Part shown: positions 1 to 12,243 of the stretch, piece by piece
Layout of the letters: every line of letters starts with the position of its first letter
How positions within the stretch are numbered: the first letter of the stretch is position 1
Origin: Zerene cesonia
Lineage: Eukaryota > Arthropoda > Insecta > Lepidoptera > Pieridae
Assembly (NCBI RefSeq): GCF_012273895.1
Contig: NC_052103.1
Coordinates: 2,046,001-2,110,000 of the forward strand
Direction of reading: 5' to 3'
Length of the DNA: 64,000 nt
The notes under the pieces: model-generated
What the model saw: the letters and a program-made list of their open reading frames with translations, nothing else
Database searches by the model: none
What the model was told of the DNA's origin: nothing
Made by a program: the position numbers and the translations under genes

Positions 1-181
1 GAGATATGATATTAAAAATTAAAATAAAAATCAGTATACCATTTGTTTTCTTACCAATTTTTTTATTTCAATAAACAGTAAATAAAAATTACACAAACAA
101 CACATAAAACTATAATTTAAAATGCAAATATAAATTCTTTCATTTACTATTTTCATTATCTCACCTACATAATAAACAAAC

Positions 182-1105
182 CTGCAAAACAATGCTCATA
201 ACAGCCCAAAAATAGTATGGATTCTTTGGAGCAAATTTATAAAGAGCCATTGCGGTTCTCTGCTGAGATCTATGGTCTCCGATGCGAACATATGACATGA
301 ATAGATGGGAGTAGAGCTCCTCATTTGTAGGATCTACCTTCACTGCTGCTTCATAGATCTCACATACTTTGGGTACTAGAATATAAAGAACCAGATATTA
401 TAGTGAATAAAATATACAAGATTATTTGTTTACAGGTTTTCATAATAAATTATAGATGTTTAGTTTGACAATAATAAAGGTATGGTCATAATAAGTTTCT
501 TAGCAAAATACATAAATACAATTGTTAAACATTTATATAATAATAATGATGTATAAACTAATAGCTTATCTTTATTACATCAATAACACCTACTTGATAA
601 TTGAGATAATGATAATCATGAACCACTGTGTACATGAAAATATGATACAAAACATCAATGGGTGTAAATATGGCATAGTTGGATAATTATCAGACAGCAG
701 AGACCACAAGAATGCAACTTACACTGGTGTGATTCCCTATAAGATATAGTCATAGCTTGTAATGTAGTATCGTCACTAGGTTTTTCTTCAACCAGAGCGT
801 CAAGAACTGCATGGCATTCGGAAGCCTTGCCTAACCTTAATAGCGCAAGTGCCTTTAAAGCTCTAGCAGCCTGCAGCGTAGGACTTTTCTTTAGCACTTT
901 TTCCGCTTCTTGCAAAGCCTTCTTATTATTCCCATTGTCCAACCAATCTAAAATAAAAAAAACACAAATTCAATTATTGTTGCCGGGTTACGTACGGGTG
1001 AAGTATACAAAAGCCTAGAGGTTATTTTTGTTCATTACCGTAAATCGGCCGCAATCTTCGTTCTACAATTCCACCGTCATGTATGCGCTGGGGCCGTACA
1101 GCCAT
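182..1105 (-). CDS. NAA25: N-alpha-acetyltransferase 25, NatB auxiliary subunit (5' part)
   Basis: This is the N-terminal part of the NatB auxiliary subunit (psidin in Drosophila, Mdm20 in yeast), which holds the catalytic subunit NAA20 at the ribosome for acetylation of Met-Asp/Glu/Asn N-termini. Three coding exons are visible on the minus strand: 1105-1039 (ATG, MAVRPQRIHDGG, ending RLRPIY), 947-723 (DWLDNGNNKKALQEAEK...) and 375-182 (LPKVCEIYEAAVKVDPTNEE... to VMSIVLQ). The GT-AG borders keep frame: exon 1 ends after one base of the GAT codon, exon 2 after one base of a Leu codon. Segments such as LDNGNNK, SHLFM and PKNPYYFW match NAA25 proteins closely as I remember them. The helical TPR-like repeats are typical of the family. 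About 127 of the usual roughly 950 residues are present; positions 1-181 are intron and the gene runs off the left edge. The identity is very likely. Confidence 0.93.
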
Positions 1106-2508
1106 TTTTCATTTATAAAAGTCTTTTTTTGTTTAATAAATACTAAGCTAAGTCGAATATTTAATTTTTTGTGGCACGTTTGTTTTGAGATTATCTTCGG
1201 TACCTAAATGACTGATGACATTGACGTTTTTCGGATCGTTGCCATATAAAATTAAACAGACAATACATATGACTTATTTTTATAGGTACTGAAAAAAAAA
1301 TTAAGGAACTTCAACAAAAGGACAACTATTCGCCGATCTTCTGCGGGGTAGATTACCCGGTGCGAGAGAAATTTAAAGTATCTGTTAGCTAATCTAATAA
1401 ATAATTAAACTTCTATTACCTGGATTGACTGGCACCAACTGCAAACAGATGAGTGAGGAGCGCTTAAAACAACTATAACATTAATTTACTAGCGATCCGC
1501 CACCCCTGATTTTCCAGTGATTGATCTTTATATATGTAGCTATCTAATGCTTCCTCTTTATAATATTATGTAGATAAGATTGTTTAGCTATTGAGTGCCT
1601 ATTTAATTTAGCATCCAAGTTTATTCGTGGTTTTGAAGTCGGTATAATTGTATGATATATCTACTCTCTATTCTCTAATTTACTATTAAATTATAATTTA
1701 TACTTTAAATCATATGACACATTTTTCTGAATTTTATTGCAGTGAATCATATACTTGAAGGCGTTATAAAACACGCTATAGCTGTAGAAGCGAGCAACGC
1801 ATTTGCAAAGCCCTATGTCAGCAAATGTTCATGGGAGATGACCATCAGGCGAACCACCGCTCGCTCGCTCTTATATAAAAATTCTTTTATTTGCTAGTAA
1901 ACGCGACCTCGTCGCTTAAATTAGATTTTTTTTTCTGATAGACTTCACTCTTATTCTAAAATAAAATTTTCGGTGCGAGGTATTAATTAAGTCTTTATTG
2001 CTTGGAACATATAAATAAAATTTTGTACAGATTTAATTATTGACTGTTGTCCTAGAAATCGATAGTTGTTTTTTTTTTTCTGTTAGAACGCATTTTCCAT
2101 AGTTAGTATTTAGAACTTAATTAGGGAAAAGGAGTTCTAAGGAAAATCGTCTCTTAACTGTATCATAATATCATAGGATAAATAAAAAAGATGAGCATTA
2201 CTTTAAATATTTAATTTACAGTCACATTATAACTTAATACTAAAACGTTTTTTTCACACGTAACCCTGCTGTATACTTTTAAATCCTTTCAAATAATTTA
2301 ATCAACAGTAGTAATAAATAAACAAGTGTTAAACGAAATGGCAACCCATGTTAATAATTTATTGTTTCTACAGTGGATCAGTACCTATTTATCATTAACA
2401 AAGGAAAGGTTTTAAAAATATACATTTTCAGAAATCAATCACATTAATCACACAATAACAACACAATATCACTAGTAACGGCAGTGGTGGTTGCAAATCA
2501 GCCTTTTA
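1106..2508. other. Intergenic spacer between NAA25 and the LPMO gene
   Basis: AT-rich spacer with no coding signal. It should contain the NAA25 promoter just right of 1105 (NAA25 is transcribed leftward) and the 3' UTR of the LPMO gene just left of 2509. A minus-oriented fragment of a SINE-like repeat lies at 1801-1866. Nothing else was recognised. Confidence 0.6.
1801..1866 (-). repeat. SINE-like repeat fragment (CACCTGATGG family)
   Basis: The stretch reads, on the minus strand, like the interspersed element also found at 10143-10235, 44400-44525, 61545-61745 and 63886-64000: a ggttcgCCTGATGGTCAT core followed by CCATGAACATTTGC. The copy is short and diverged. Confidence 0.5.
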
Positions 2509-3480
2509 TTAATTAGATCTTAAATCTACTGTTTCAAATCCTGAGTCGGATATTATTTTCGGCGACGAGATGACTGGCGGCGTCTCCCTAGAAAGAGAGA
2601 CCTTCTTGTGCCTGGGCGGAGGTACAGGCGCGGGAGGCGCCGCCTTCGACTTCAATAGATTCTTTATCCTCATGCCACCTCTGTAGTAGTACAGGTATAA
2701 TCCCGCCAGCAGTGCAAGCGCGACGAGGAGAGTGACAATGGCGACCACGACACCGTACCATGCGCTTCCCGATGTCTCCTCGGGTGTTGGCACAGTTGGG
2801 CGCCTGCTTGGTGGCACGTACGTCGGTCTCGGCCTCTTGGTGGTCGTGGTGAAGCGATCCCCAATAGCTATATCTGCGCATGCTCTAAATTCCTCTTGCG
2901 GCCCACACCCCACAGCCCCTGTCCCATTATCACATGTGCCCCAGTTATTCCCAGCAATATACCTCCATTGCAGTACGCAATGCGAACATTCCAAGCCTTC
3001 GGGCAACTGATATTTCATTTCATACACTCTATTTCCTTGATTGGGATAAAATTTAGAGGTATCTTTACCATCTAGCAGTAATAGATGTTTGTCGAGACAG
3101 TCCTGCGTAGTGCCTCTTGCTTCTTCGCATACACGGAATTCGAAGAAACCATTATGGTTTGCCGTTAACTCGACTTTAATGGTGATGACATCTTTAGGAG
3201 CGTATTTGCGGACTATGACTCCTTGGCCAAAGCGACCGCCTAGCTCGTGCGCTCGGGGCTGTGGCGAGTCCCAGGCGTCTCCGCAGACACCACATTTTCC
3301 ATTATTTTTATTCCATTGTCTTGCAAATCCTCCACAATAAAGTTCATGGTCGTTGTAATTGTGCGGGGTGTCGAAACCGTACCGCCACGCCGACGCTCGT
3401 GAGGGTGGTTCAATGAGTCTGCCGTGCCCTTCCACTTCTATAGTCAGGATGAAAACTAGAGCCAGTCCAGTCCATAGTAT
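2509..3480 (-). CDS. AA15 lytic polysaccharide monooxygenase, membrane-anchored
   Basis: This exon encodes a copper-dependent lytic polysaccharide monooxygenase of the arthropod AA15 type, which oxidatively cleaves chitin or cellulose outside the cell. It starts at an acceptor (tttctcgtttcag, exon from 3480) with a hydrophobic signal segment (ILWTGLALVFILTIEVEG). Next comes the expected mature N-terminal histidine, HGRLIEPPSR, which forms half of the histidine brace. The second brace His is His91 of the mature chain (ELTANHNGFFEFRVC); the likely axial residue is Phe180 (EEFRACADI). Ten cysteines lie in the catalytic domain (mature 1-190). A Thr/Pro/Arg-rich linker follows (about 193-220), then a transmembrane helix (about 224-246, YGVVVAIVTLLVALALL) and a basic, Pro-rich cytoplasmic tail of about 58 residues. 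Many AA15 enzymes are simply secreted, so the anchor is notable. The start codon is not in this exon; see 20697-20702. The family call is firm; the substrate is not known from sequence. Confidence 0.92.
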   Translation of the reverse strand: MLWTGLALVFILTIEVEGHGRLIEPPSRASAWRYGFDTPHNYNDHELYCGGFARQWNKNNGKCGVCGDAWDSPQPRAHELGGRFGQGVIVRKYAPKDVITIKVELTANHNGFFEFRVCEEARGTTQDCLDKHLLLLDGKDTSKFYPNQGNRVYEMKYQLPEGLECSHCVLQWRYIAGNNWGTCDNGTGAVGCGPQEEFRACADIAIGDRFTTTTKRPRPTYVPPSRRPTVPTPEETSGSAWYGVVVAIVTLLVALALLAGLYLYYYRGGMRIKNLLKSKAAPPAPVPPPRHKKVSLSRETPPVISSPKIISDSGFETVDLRSN

Positions 3481-5984
3481 CTGAAACGAGAAAAATTATA
3501 TATTAATAAAAGAACATTTCGCACTTTTAACGCGCGAATTTAAACAGCCTTGGCTTAAATTACAACAGATCTAACTCAAAGAAATAAGAATAGAATGTGT
3601 GTTGTTTTTATATATCATTTTTGAGTTTTTGCAATGTTTTCTCACGAGTCACGACTTAATTGCGTTTTTTTTCTATATTGCACAAATATTGATCAATCTG
3701 AAACAACTTTATCCCACCATTCGAATGTTATCATACGTATGCCATATTTTCATATTATCGGAAATACACATAGATTTTGAATTTTACAGTTCATATAAAT
3801 GGACTACTTATTAAAAGTAAACCCCGACGAAATTGCTAAATAGACCTCTGAAAATTAAGCGTTTTAAATTGTAATCACACAGTTATCACGGCCTTTATTT
3901 GTGATGTAATATTTTAGGTAACTTTCACTGTTTACAATGAGTAAATTTTCTCATGCTTCATAATCTCTCAGTGAACCTCATTCAGAGTAAGTTTTGAGCA
4001 GTAAACAAACTGTTTCTTATTTCGGGTTGGTGACTTGTACCGTAGGTTCTTATGAAACCTATTTTAGGCATCAATCACACAATAGATTATAAAATCACTA
4101 AGTATTAGCTAGTACTTATTATAGTGTATTTTATACAGTGTATATTATTATCAGGTATATATTTACATCTCTGAAAATATTCAAACATCCGATTAAAAGT
4201 TTGCAGTATAAATTGAAGCCAAATATTCATAAAATAAATTCTGTGTCTCCCAGAAATTAAAACGAATCACTCGCTCATAACGATATACCTCTTTGAGTTT
4301 CATTCACAAAGGGCAAGGCTTCAAGTTTCTACAACATTGGCGATTAGTACCTATTTAATCATGATTATAACCGGGGTCAGTGACTACGAATCGTTGTCTA
4401 ACGATTCGTGATGTAAGCAAGATTATCAAGAGATCATTGTTTTAACTGAGAATACTAATTTGATGAGAACACGGTGAAACGAAAGATCGTGGAATAAGTT
4501 ATGCGTTTGGACTCGGTGTCAATGACATTTCTTTTTCCAATTGTCCAGGCGATTGCACATGCAATGCTGTGCAGGTGATTGATGCTGGTTGAACATGAGT
4601 AATTAGTTAATTACTTTTAATTTCTTTACATTCAAGATTGATTTTTGTGGACAAATTACGTTAGTCGGGACATAAACTTGTCCACTATCAGAAATATTCG
4701 TCAATTACATTTCATTGGGTTTAGTATTTCTGGGGGCCTTCATATAGTTTATCCAAACATTTTGAAAGAAAGAAAGAAACATTTATTTATTTTGGAGTTA
4801 TAATTTGTATGTGCCTGATTCTTATCGTGGTTAAATAAAACCCACTTTATGAACAGTAGCAATTACAAACTTTCGCGTTTATAATATTAGTAGGATATAT
4901 TTATGACGGTGAATTTTAACAGAAAATTGAATGTACACAAAGTTACATTCAGCCGAGCATTCAGCCGAGCAAAAAGTTCACAAACCAAAAAAAAAACCTT
5001 GTAGAAATATTATAATAGTGAAATACACTTATTGACATAGATATAACTTTGGGATGTATATTTAAATTAAGAATGAAAAAATAAAGTTAAAAAAACAATT
5101 CGCAAGTTATATTGTAATTGTGAGTAGGAATTTTAAAAATTTTGTTCGTTTACCCAATTAGAACAGAATAAAATGGTCTTGAGTTATAAAAACAAATCTT
5201 ATCGGTTTTCTCTCGACACGTGAAGTTATTTTTGGATCAATTCAATTGCAAACTAAACGAAGTCGAGATTATCAACCAAAATTTGACAAAATTCCCTGCT
5301 TTTTATGTACATACGATCTGTTGATTTTGAAACTCTCTTCGACTTCCAATGACCAAAGTCATCATCACCATTCATACTCGATATCAAATAAAGAATTACG
5401 TCGTCACGATAGTTATAAAAAATTAAGATCTGTGTTTTTGTGCACCGTGAACCTATTACATTGTATTAAAATTTGTATGCTTTTTCGAGGTAGGTAGAGG
5501 AGTTCAAACTGGGTGCAGTTTTTCAAGGTAAACACCTTCTTGGCTATATAGTATCTATGTTTGTAGATCTAAATTAAATACGAATCATTAATTAATTTTA
5601 ATTTTTACATATTTTTACAAAAATTGTATATAGTGGAACATTTTGAATGGCTATTATATCATTAATTAGTTTAAATTATTTTTACACATTCTTTCATAAC
5701 AATGTAACTGTTGGAATAGGAAGTTATTAATTAACTTCCTATTTGTAATTGTATATACATATGTAAAATTCGTATAGGGCAGATGCATTATGCCTCTATT
5801 TCCTTTATTTTTTTACATGTACGTGATGAGCTGTTTTTGGTCTGAAGAGCAAAGAAGACGAATAAAGAGAAAAAGTCTTTGTTTTTTTGTAAGTCCCCAC
5901 TTAAAATCGAACCAAGTACCTCTACGCTCACACGCAAACCTCTGCGCCAAGGAGGGGACTTACACTACATACTAAAAAACAACG

Positions 5985-6120
5985 TCGCTTTCTGTCTGTC
6001 TGTATGCTTAGATCTGTAAAATTCCGCGACACATTTTAAAAGATAGAGTGACTCAAGGGGAACTTTTATATGCGGGTATATATAATGTATTGCACGGGGC
6101 GGGTAGCGTATAATACATAT
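5985..6120 (+). repeat. Interspersed repeat fragment, same family as 11765-11945
   Basis: The text acaacgtcgctttctgtctg, then ATGCTTAGATCTGTAAAA and gagtgactcaaggggaac, can be aligned by eye with 11765-11945 (caaagtcactttctctccc, ATGCTTAAATCTTTAAAAC, gagtgattcaagaggaag). Both are diverged copies of one unclassified element. Confidence 0.5.
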
Positions 6121-8486
6121 AAATTATAATTGTACTCACTATTAAAAATAATTATATTAAAGGAAGTTCTATACGACTGACTTGGTCCTGATACCAGGAG
6201 TATTATTAATAATTAAAATCAATTAAATTATCGAAAAAGGTTCCATCTATTTCATTTGCGTCTATTTACGAAACGATACAAACACTTGAATCGTCTTTCC
6301 TAAAACATCAATTACTGCTCAAGTTATTTGTCAGTTATTTTGAAGAAGTACACTTTTTATCCGAATAGATAAATCAAAGCTGAGGCTGTTGAAATCTTTT
6401 GGCCAAATTATAATGAGTTTATTATGTTCATCATTTCCAAAATCAGAAAGCTATCCGGTATGAACAAAATATCAAACCGTGACCAACGCGCCAAAATAAA
6501 CCGAACCTGAGGCCGACTGTGTATTGTTTTGTTTCACAAGCAAAGGGCCGAAATGCCATTGTTGTGGTAACACCATCCACAATACCAACATCCTTTCACA
6601 AACAGATACAACTCTGTACAATATTGTTTTGCCACATTGGAATGCAATAGCTACCGAATAAATTATTTGAACAAAAAAACTGTTTTACTAATTATACAAT
6701 ATTGCAATGAGAAACAAATATAGTGTTTCGACACACTATAAAGAGAAGTTTATATATGGATTATTAGACTATATATTTAGATTGAAAAAAAAAAGTTATT
6801 CATGCATACAATTCTTTCACTCGTCGCCAATTGCCGCCAGACAGTGTTGCCACACTTCAAAACAATTGGTGTTGTGTGGCAAGCGGTCAATACGTGACGC
6901 ACATGGCAAGTATATTTGTACTTTGATTTTACGATAAAATTGCCTTCGTGCTATATATTGGGTAAGGTCTGACAGGGAATACCTGTGATACGAAACAAAT
7001 CGTTTATATGTGATGTAATGTTGCCGTTGGTTAAACGTACGTGGACTTTATTTTATTATTTTTAAATTACGTTTACATCAGTTCTGTGCTGTAGCATATC
7101 AACTAGAACTGATAGATGAAGCCTGCGTCTTAGTTTGCGTGGTACCCGAATGGAAGTTAGGACAATAAATTTGGAAAAATAGGAATTACCGTCCATCATT
7201 CAAGAAATCTCATAAGATTTCATTAGGATCTCTATTGAGGGTTCAGGCTATAATCCACAACACTGGACAAGTAAATAAAGTCAACGTGTCAGTGAGAAAT
7301 TTTTGTTAATTCGCGATTTATATATTTTTTTAATTAATAAAATTTGGTCGGCACGTCATAAATATAACGTGGGCTGGTTTTATTAGCATTAAAGTTTAGA
7401 TAAGGTCACAAGGAAGTATTTGGTGATCTGTAACAAATATTGTCACGTATCGGATGACAGGAATTGATTTGTATGCGTGCGTTCATATCGTTTTCGTGGT
7501 GAGAATCGCGAAGGAAAGTGAAACTGAACCTTGATATCATGTTTGTAATTTTACACTTGAGATGTAACATGGTCGGTAGAAAACGAGTATTGATTTGATT
7601 AATCCAATATAAAGTTAACTGTATATGTCTTGAAATCAATAAAAATTTTTGTTAATTACTTTTATGTCTTACATATTATGAGAGTGCTTATCAAATTTGA
7701 TTGAAGTATGATACAAAATGCCGAGCGTTTGTAAACTGACGACGCCGTTTGTAAAAGGCATAATTATACAATTTACTTGCGACATAATGGCTAACTATTT
7801 ATATTTAGTTTTAATTAATATAACTTTTATGTGTACACTGTACACTTTTGGTGTGACTTAATAATAAAAAAAAAATAAGATCGCAAAAATATATAGACAC
7901 TGGCGCCATTTTGGGATTATGTGAATTGTCGTCTATCAACTTTTTGTGCGTATTTCGTATGAGTATCTAAATTGTTATTATGCCCATATTTTAAACTCAT
8001 CCTGGTCGCCGTATTAATTAACATTTTAAACTTTAAAGTAGATTGGAAAACCGGTCAAAGAGGACGCAAATATTTGATAATTAGGTTAGATTTTGTGAAG
8101 AATATTTGGGTTGATTGATACACGTTTTTGCCCAGATCTTATATTTATCAATTATAATAAAAAAAACATATGTCATGGTTAACATTAATAAATGCGGAAG
8201 ATTTGAAAAACAAGACTACTTTATTTAAGGAAACATAAAATTTTGTATTTACTAGATCTATTTTCCATAGTCACCAAACTTACATTAATTTCAAATCCTG
8301 TATTGATTGAACAATCTGAGTAATCTTCATGTCCTAGTTAAATGAAAATTGCTCTTACTAAAAATATGCTTTTCAATCCCTATGACAAATATATCGATTG
8401 TTGAAAAAAGCTACATACAAAGAGACAATTTTTAAGCAACTGAAAATAACAGTAGAAACCTCTAGATACAATACATACATCTATAC

Positions 8487-8690
8487 TAGTATAATAAAGT
8501 GAAAAAGTTTTTTGTTTGTTTGTACCCTAAAGGCTCCGAAACTACTTGTCCGACTTTTAAATATCTTTCACCAAAAGAAAGCTACAATATTCCCGAGTGC
8601 TATAAGGTACTGTTTACTAATCTTGATAGATATTCATTATCCGTCCGCGTGGACGAAGCGAACCTTAACCGCGAGGTTAACAGCTAGTAC
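8487..8690 (+). repeat. Interspersed repeat fragment ending in CTAGTA
   Basis: Starts near tactagtataataaagtgaaaaag and ends gttaacagctagta. The layout (opening near an AT-rich tract, a CCGAAACTACTTGTCCGA core, a GC-rich end with GCGTGGACGAAGCG and a CTAGTA edge) is that of the repeats at 9585 and 10296. No coding capacity. Confidence 0.5.
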
Positions 8691-9584
8691 CATTTAATTT
8701 AGTTACACCGCAATACATGTAGGTACTACGTAGTATTGTAGCATAATAAGAATCATTCTGCATAAGAAAAAAAGTAATGAATAATAATGTCACATAACAC
8801 ATACCTACATTGCACCCTTGAAATGATCGATAACCAATTACAAGATGCGCAAACACCCGTATAAAACTAGTATGACGAAATATTAAATTCTGTGAAATTG
8901 TTAATTAATTGCCTACAATAACATTAGCTCTTATCTCCTTTAAACATTGTTATAAATTGTAACTTTAAAAATATATGTATGTACGAATATTGTCATAAAT
9001 AAATTAATAAAGTTATAATATCGGGTTAAAAAAAAAAAAAAATTGTCCCATTTGCCTTATACATAGAGCAAACGTAAGGAAATCATTTGTACTGGCGATC
9101 TTAATCAGAATAATAAACTAATGAAATAAAGGTTAACTCGTGAAATTATTGTATCTTCATCGATCCTTGATTAGTGGATAAAGATCTCCACCTCTTTTTT
9201 TTTGAAGTCGGTTGATAAGAAATTGATAAATACCCATAACACATTCTTATTCATTTTTCACATAAACGTTGTAAATTTTAGTAATAATCCGGCGAAAGTC
9301 GCGGTGAAAGTTAAAACGATGAAATATTTCGATAGCTATATCAATATCAATGAAAGGAAGCTATAAACGAGCAAATCTATATTTCGAAAGTTTAATTAAA
9401 TTAAACGTTTTTTTCATCATCATCATATTTAGCATCAATTAATCGTTTATTCTTGTAATTAAAGCTTTTACATGTTAATTGGCATGACAAGTGACAAGGT
9501 AAAGAACAGATTAGTTTAGTTAATATTGCGCTTTAAAGTTATTTTCTCGCTTATACTTATCTATAGAACGACATATTTAATATA

Positions 9585-9792
9585 TAATAAAAGTGGAATA
9601 ATTCATTGATACAAAAGTTAGACATCCTACTATGTGTGTGTCTTTGTTACTCTTTCACACAAAAACTACTGAACCGATTACAATGAATTTTAGTACGTAG
9701 GCAACTCGAATAACATATAGGCAACTTTGTATCTCGATATTCCTACGGGATACGGACTTACGCGGGGGAAACCGCGGGGCGCAGCTAATTTA
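9585..9792 (-). repeat. Interspersed repeat, GCGCCCCGCGG family
   Basis: Reads on the minus strand as GCTGCGCCCCGCGGTTTCCCC, then GTAAGTCCGTATCCCGTAGG, CCTATATGTTATTCGAGTTG, GTACTAAAATTCATTG, CGGTTCAGTAGTTTTTGTG and AAAGAGTAACAAAG. The same order of blocks recurs at 13985-14175, 17737-17940 and 45880-46085. It is an unclassified non-coding element. Confidence 0.7.
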
Positions 9793-10142
9793 GTTAATAT
9801 ATGCCAGTTAAAACTGCTAACCAAATCTTAAAGATATAAAGAGTATTTATAATAAATACGAAGCAAAACACATTTTCTCCGTTAAATAATAAATATTCTT
9901 AAAAACTATAATATGTAAAATAGAAAACATATCGTTAAGTTTCTCTTAAAGAAAGGCAGCTATTTGGTAACACGCAAATTGCAGCTATTAGAAAGGGTTA
10001 TAGTTACATCAACAAGTTATGGGGTAGTAATGATATGGTAGGGTAATAAACGGTAATTTCTTTAAATTGTGGGAAGTTGTGAGATCTGTGCAGGTAAGGT
10101 ATACGTAAGAATTAAGAAAAAAGTCCTTAAGCATGTAATGAT

Positions 10143-10235
10143 TAATTTTTTTTTTTATGTCATAGCGGGCAAATGAGCTGATGGTTCACCTGATGGTAAG
10201 CGATTACCACCGCCTATGAACATTCTTAAAGGAGT
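10143..10235 (+). repeat. SINE-like repeat (CACCTGATGG family)
   Basis: Begins after a T-run: tatgtcatagcgggcaaatg, then GATGGTTCACCTGATGGTAA and gcgattaccaccgcctatga. This order (T-run, GGCAAA, CACCTGATGGTAAGCG, ACCACCGCCCATGAAC) is shared with 63886-64000 and, inverted, 44400-44525. Confidence 0.65.
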
Positions 10236-10295
10236 CAGGTCAAAATTTATAATGAAATCAAATGTTGGAATACGAAACCCGATTTTTATTAGATC

Positions 10296-10488
10296 TATAA
10301 TATCTAATATATAAAATTCTCGTGTCACAGTTTTCGTTGCCATACTCCTCCGAAACGGCTTGACCGATTCCTCTGAAATTTGGTAAGCATATTGGGTAGG
10401 TCTGAGAATCGGCCAACATCTATTTTTTATCCCGATATTCCTACGGGATACGGACTTACGCGGGTGAAACCGCGGGGCGCAGCTAGTA
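10296..10488 (-). repeat. Interspersed repeat, GCGCCCCGCGG variant with a different internal part
   Basis: The GC-rich end (ctgcgccccgcggtttcacc on the minus strand, then GTAAGTCCGTATCCCGTAGG) is identical in type to the family at 9585. The inner part (gaggaatcggtcaagccgtt, then GGAGGAGTATGG) differs, so it is a second subfamily. The same inner motif appears near 47745-47805. Confidence 0.65.
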
Positions 10489-11044
10489 ATATTGTATAGA
10501 TCTCAAACGCTCTATGGTGAAAACTATGGGAACCATTATTCACATTTTTTTTCACAATCGATTGAATAATAATAGAAATCGTTAGTTGCTATGAATTGAT
10601 GCGAATAGCTTTTTAATTTAAATTTAATTGACATGTGAAACGATGCGTAATAAGACGTGAATAAAATGAGACCAAATAGGCATATTGTAATAGGACTCTA
10701 TTTCTATATGGTAACCCAACAGACTAAATAAAGCATCACAAAGACATCCGAAACACGGTTCCGAAAAGTGAAAGCTAAGTTCAAATTTTGTATTGAATAA
10801 TATTAATTGTGAGAAAATAGTGTACGCACAAAATAATTACTGCAACGGCGTTTATTATCTTACTTCCTGCGAATGTTTGGTTTAAATTATCATCTTGGAT
10901 AACAATGGTTAATCAACGGAGGTTTGAGAAGAAAGTTTAAACATTCGGCTGGATGTTGGTTATGTCACACGTCATACATTTTTCTCAAATCTCTTTGAAT
11001 TGAATGAATAATTATTATAGGGTTATTTATGTAATTTAACAGTA

Positions 11045-11293
11045 TCCATACTAATATTATAATTATGCGAAAGTAACTCTGTCTTTCTGTCAACAGATAG
11101 CTGTTACTCTTTCACGCCTAAACCACTGAACCAATTGTTTTTGTAATTTGGTATTTAGGTAGAACTGAACTTGGGAGAGGACATAGGATAATTTTTATCG
11201 CGATAAAAATGGTAGAAGGAGTGGAAATAGGGAGATGAAAGCGATATAACCGAATTCCACCATAGAAACCGAAGCCGCGAGCGGAAAGCTAGT
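11045..11293 (-). repeat. Interspersed repeat fragment, diverged
   Basis: Bounded by atactaatattataattatg at the left and gccgcgagcggaaagctagt at the right. The central CTTTCACGCCTAAACCACTG followed by AACCAATT resembles repeats that carry CTGAACCGATT. Confidence 0.5.
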
Positions 11294-11764
11294 ATATAAT
11301 TAAGTATGTGTGTTGAAGGCATATTTTTAAAGAAATCAATAGAAGTATGCATTTAAATATTGTATGTATATAAGCAAATATTATGCTACATTACTGTATC
11401 CTGAACTAGATTATTACCCATATCCCACGAGACACTGCCTTCCGGCACAAATCCAAATTGCGTATTATTAACAGAAAAACGTATTATTTCGTTAACCATA
11501 TTGCCTTAAGTGCAAGCTAACATAATGCTAAGTGAATGTAACAGAAACACCGTTCAGCTAATAAACGACAATCCAGTTCAGTAGAAATTGCTAATGAACA
11601 CCTTCAAGGGAAACGCAAACGTTTATCACCATAAATCAATGAAAGGAAACAGAGAGGTGGAGTTGATACGTTTGCTTGTGATCGCGTTAGTGCTTGATTA
11701 TTTGATATTAACCGTGCCTTGCGTTTCCAACCACGTAGTACATAATGTCATATCACTACATAGT

Positions 11765-11945
11765 ATAAAACAAAGTCACTTTCTCTCCCTATGTCCCTAT
11801 TTATGCTTAAATCTTTAAAACTACGCAACGGAATTCGATTGGGTATTTTTTAACATTGAGTGATTCAAGAGGAAGATTTATATGTACATATAATAACATC
11901 TATGAAATTACTCCGAATTTAATGCGTGCGAAACCGCAGGAAAAA
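11765..11945 (+). repeat. Interspersed repeat fragment, same family as 5985-6120
   Basis: Alignable by eye with 5985-6120 over its first 120 bases; the far end (gcgtgcgaaaccgcaggaaa) shows the GC-rich edge of such elements. Confidence 0.5.
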
Positions 11946-12205
11946 GTTAGTAGCTTATAATATACAGGATATAACTCTCAAAGTTTACTCCACACGACAT
12001 TTGATAATATTGTTCGATAATTACTGATTTTTAATGCAGACATTACGAATAACTATGATACAATAAATAAATGTAAATGATCCTAGGCAACGTCAGTTAA
12101 ATATATAGCGCTAACGAATGTTTAAACATTATATAATGATTAAATAATTAAGTTGCACAACTTATCGGAACTGTTAAGGTTTATAATTAAGTGATTAAAT
12201 TAATA

Positions 12206-12243
12206 ACGTAAGTAGATATAGTCTGTGCTATATCTACTTACGT
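12206..12243. repeat. Perfect 16-base inverted repeat (hairpin)
   Basis: The arm ACGTAAGTAGATATAG at 12206-12221 is followed by a six-base loop (tctgtg) and by its exact reverse complement at 12228-12243. It is the cleanest palindrome I noticed in the window. It could be the core of a tiny MITE or a hairpin formed by local template switching; no flanking duplication was evident. Confidence 0.85.

Noticed and set aside
2588..3340. Other frames overlapping the LPMO exon
   Set aside because: They are on other frames of a clearly coding AA15 exon.
5246..5497. 83-codon open frame on the plus strand
   Set aside because: No start context, no splice logic and composition like surrounding spacer.
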